Assembly: GCA_036502295.1 (NCBI GenBank) | Contig: DASXYU010000011.1 | Span: 1 to 21,137 of the forward strand | Origin: DASXYU01 sp036502295 | GTDB lineage: Bacteria > Actinomycetota > Actinomycetes > Mycobacteriales > Jatrophihabitantaceae | Reading direction: 5' to 3' | DNA length: 21,137 nt | Part shown: positions 19,556 to 21,137 of the stretch, piece after piece | Numbering within the stretch: position 1 is the first letter of the stretch | How the letters are laid out: each line of letters begins with the position of its first letter | Made by a program: the position numbers and the translations under genes | The notes under the pieces: model-generated | Databases searched by the model: none | What the model saw: only the letters and a program-made list of their open reading frames with translations | What the model was told of the DNA's origin: nothing

Positions 19556-20502
19556 CGCCGCAGTCCCGCCAATCGCGATCTCCATCCGGGGGTCGCGATT
19601 GGTCTTTGCGGGACGGCCGTCCTCCGTGTCGGTGCGGGACGGGCCGGACCCGGAGGACGGCCGCTGCCAGCGGTGAAGTCGATCGCGATCGGCGTGCCGG
19701 AAGCACGCAGCGCCAGGGCGAAGTCGGCGGCACTGCCCCGGGCCACCGGTTCGGGGGAGAGTGCGCGCAGCACCACTTCGGCGATCTCGATGGGCATGGC
19801 AACGAGTGCCTGCCGTTGCTGCACCGACGTCCCGGGCTCGTGGCCGACCAAGCAACGAAACGCGAGCGCCCCGAGTGCGTAGACGTCATCGACCGTCGTC
19901 GGCAGGTACCCGCGGTAAGGGCCGGGCGGCAACGAGCCTGTGATACGCGCGGTGCCGAGGTCGGTGAGTAGCGCGTCGCCACGCTGGGAGAAGACGACGT
20001 TGGCCGGCGTGATGTCTCCGTGCACGATGCCGGCGGCGTGGGCGTGGGCTACTGCAGCGGCGACCGGGGCGACCGTGGTGATCACCTCGCCCGGGCCGAG
20101 GACGCCTCGAGACTGCAGTAGTTGGGCGAGCGATCCGCGCTCGGCAAGGTCGAGGACGAGCGCCACCGCCCCCGGCAGTTGCACCGCCTCGCGGAGCCCG
20201 ATTAGATGCGGGTGCTGCAGCGCGGCCAGCATGGCTGCCTCATGCCGTGCCTGCTCCAACCCGTCCTTCGGGTCGTTCGGCACCACGAGGTACTTGATCG
20301 CCACCGCCTCGCCGCTGCGCCGGTGACGTCCCCTCCATACCTCGCCGGAGCCTCCGACACCGAGCAACTCCGCCAGGTCGTAGCCCGGAACCCTGAATCG
20401 CGCCGAGCCGGTCACCCCGGTGCTGACGAGGCCGAAGGACGGCGCCGGCTCGATGCGGCTAGGCAGGTACGGGTTGTGGTCCAGGTTGTCGTGCCGGGTC
20501 AT
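19549..20502 (-). CDS. Atypical serine/threonine protein kinase-like protein
   Basis: From ATG 20502 this is a 317-residue soluble protein with a kinase fold: glycine loop LGVGGSGEVW (47-56), Lys70 (VAIK), Glu88, catalytic loop HGDITPANV (161-169, Asp163, Asn168), DLG (181-183) in place of DFG, and DVYALGAL (206-213). The usual Lys two residues after the catalytic Asp is Thr165. The activation segment between DLG and DVYALG is short (about 22 residues) and lacks an APE motif. It has no membrane span or extracellular sensor; the tail is Pro/Arg-rich. It may be a weak kinase or pseudokinase. TACCGT lies 7 nt before the ATG; a GTG at 20550 would add 16 residues. Converges on the acyltransferase. 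Confidence 0.8.
   Translation of the reverse strand: MTRHDNLDHNPYLPSRIEPAPSFGLVSTGVTGSARFRVPGYDLAELLGVGGSGEVWRGRHRRSGEAVAIKYLVVPNDPKDGLEQARHEAAMLAALQHPHLIGLREAVQLPGAVALVLDLAERGSLAQLLQSRGVLGPGEVITTVAPVAAAVAHAHAAGIVHGDITPANVVFSQRGDALLTDLGTARITGSLPPGPYRGYLPTTVDDVYALGALAFRCLVGHEPGTSVQQRQALVAMPIEIAEVVLRALSPEPVARGSAADFALALRASGTPIAIDFTAGSGRPPGPARPAPTRRTAVPQRPIATPGWRSRLAGLRRG
19569..19602 (+). terminator. Candidate terminator of the lpd-acyltransferase transcript
   Basis: CCAATCGCGA (19569-19578) pairs perfectly with TCGCGATTGG (19593-19602) around a 14-nt loop and is followed by TCTTT. It starts 31 nt after the acyltransferase stop and lies inside the last codons of the convergent kinase gene. An outer pair GTCCCGC (19563-19569) and GCGGGAC (19608-19614) could extend it. 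Confidence 0.6.
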
Positions 20503-20509
20503 GGCCGCG

Positions 20510-20515
20510 ACGGTA
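20510..20515 (-). promoter_or_regulatory. TACCGT -10 box before the kinase gene
   Basis: TACCGT on the minus strand is 7 nt from ATG 20502 and favours that start over GTG 20550, which lies upstream of the box and so would not be on such a transcript. Confidence 0.45.
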
Positions 20516-20554
20516 GGCGAAAACCCGGATCGGTGCGTTTCGTTGTCCACAGGT

Positions 20555-20604
20555 CAACTTTTGGTCTTGAAACAGGGAATCGCCTGTTTCAAGACCAAAA
20601 GTTG
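20555..20604. repeat. Perfect 22-bp inverted repeat between divergent kinase and peptidase E genes
   Basis: Bases 20555-20576 are the exact reverse complement of 20583-20604, separated by the loop GAATCG. The arm is AT-richer than its surroundings. It lies upstream of both genes, between the kinase box at 20510 and the peptidase E box at 20618, and its right arm covers the expected -35 position of the latter. Confidence 0.92.
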
Positions 20605-20617
20605 CGCAGGATCGGGC

Positions 20618-20623
20618 TACTGT
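20618..20623 (+). promoter_or_regulatory. TACTGT -10 box before the peptidase E gene
   Basis: TACTGT is 8 nt before ATG 20632. The spacing suits a leaderless transcript. The inverted repeat ends 13 nt upstream. Confidence 0.45.
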
Positions 20624-20631
20624 GCCGGGCA

Positions 20632-21137
20632 ATGGCTGCCGACTCCCCCACGATTCTCGCTACCTCGGGTGGCGTCATCCCCAGCCCGCGTCTGCGCTGG
20701 GAGATCGGCCCGCTCACCGAGTACGCCCTCGACCTCACCGGAGTCTCCGGGCGCGCACCGAAGGTCTGCTTCCTGGCGACGGCCTGTGGTGACAACCCCG
20801 CGGTCGTCACCGCCTTCTACGAGGCCGCCCTGCTTCGCGGTCTCGCGCCGTCGCACCTCTCGCTCTTCCCGATGCCGACCCTTCCCGACATTCGCGGCCA
20901 CCTCCTCGACCAGGACCTCATCTGGGTCTGGGGCGGCAGCGTCGCCGGGCTGCTCGCCCTGTGGGAACTGCACGGCGTCGGTGCTGCGATGCGCGAAGCG
21001 TGGCAGGCCAGCGTCGTTCTCACCGGCGTTTCGGCGGGGTCGATCTGCTGGCACACCGGAGGGACGACCGACTCCTTCGGCCCCGACCTGCGTCCGGTGA
21101 CGAACGGTCTCGGGCTGGTCCCGTTCTCCAACGGCGT
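20632..21137 (+). CDS. Peptidase E family (S51, class I glutamine amidotransferase-like), 3' end outside window
   Basis: The frame from ATG 20632 stays open to the window end (168 complete codons). It begins SPTILATSGGVIPSPRLRWE, then KVCFLATACGDNPAVVTAFYEAA, LIWVWGGSVAGLLALWELHGVG (about 96-117) and the nucleophile elbow TGVSAGSICWH with Ser134. This is the pattern of the S51 group (dipeptidase E and relatives), which in some bacteria cleaves Asp-X dipeptides; in Actinobacteria the role is unclear. The His and acidic partners are expected nearby or beyond the cut, and THGG-type residues (about 141-147, HTGGTTD) follow the elbow. A different open frame over the same bases (20420-21100) is Arg/Ser-rich and rejected. 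It is divergent from the kinase across a perfect inverted repeat. Confidence 0.85.
   Translation, partial: MAADSPTILATSGGVIPSPRLRWEIGPLTEYALDLTGVSGRAPKVCFLATACGDNPAVVTAFYEAALLRGLAPSHLSLFPMPTLPDIRGHLLDQDLIWVWGGSVAGLLALWELHGVGAAMREAWQASVVLTGVSAGSICWHTGGTTDSFGPDLRPVTNGLGLVPFSNG

Noticed and set aside
20420..21100. A 226-codon plus-strand frame overlapping the peptidase E gene
   Set aside because: Its sequence is Arg/Ser/Pro-rich, and the alternative frame from 20632 has clear S51 motifs including the Ser elbow.

Overview
This 21.1-kb window is ordinary-density, GC-rich chromosome from an actinobacterium, most likely of the order Mycobacteriales (Gordonia, Tsukamurella, Williamsia or Dietzia type). 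The reasons are the sigH-type sigma factor with its overlapping zinc anti-sigma gene, the order SRAP / aroA / rsgA (as I recall it from mycobacteria), an F420-type LLM oxidoreductase, a DUF3097 gene, HisN, and the group gcvT / leucyl aminopeptidase / dihydrolipoamide dehydrogenase / lipoyl acyltransferase. No transposase, phage gene, CRISPR array, tRNA or rRNA was seen. The species assignment is inference.

Layout. 1-1567: the end of a membrane-anchored Ser/Thr/Ala/Gly-rich protein, overlapping by GTGA a PIG-V-like GT-C mannosyltransferase. 1606-4426: an OmpR-type regulator and its histidine kinase on the minus strand, divergent from a D-Ala-D-Ala carboxypeptidase. 4438-5970: sigH-like sigma factor and RsrA/RshA-like anti-sigma factor (minus), divergent from a YbaK-type deacylase. 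6016-8349: DUF3097, a Tex30/KANL3-like hydrolase and an SRAP (YedK/HMCES) protein, all minus. 8399-13841: aroA-rsgA, then a MOSC protein, an LLM oxidoreductase, a small unknown gene and hisN, all plus. 13887-19537: gcvT (minus), divergent from pepA, lpd and a sucB/dlaT-type acyltransferase (plus). 19549-21137: an atypical protein kinase (minus) and the start of a peptidase E gene (plus). Jointly the genes cover thiol/oxidative stress control, DNA abasic-site protection, shikimate and histidine synthesis, one-carbon metabolism and the 2-oxoacid dehydrogenases. No gap without a gene exceeds 300 bases.

The most unusual signals lie at gene junctions. (1) At SRAP/hydrolase, aroA/rsgA and MOSC/LLM, the upstream stop codon is linked to the downstream start by two successive mini-ORFs of 2-11 codons, each joined to the next by ATGA or TGATG overlaps. 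Two of these chains were built by tandem duplication of a 29-bp or 17-bp unit. They look like translational relays. (2) Four intergenic spaces hold long inverted repeats of 15-22 bp or more with unrelated arm sequences. At two convergent junctions both stop codons are the outermost TGA of the stem. (3) A 42-bp palindromic element occurs in frame inside both the MOSC gene and lpd, with a compensatory stem change. (4) The sigma factor has a second, upstream start placed directly behind a SigH-type promoter, matching the unstable SigR-prime arrangement known in Streptomyces. (5) Many genes have a TANNNT box 6-8 nt before the start codon, suggesting leaderless transcripts; these boxes were used to choose starts.
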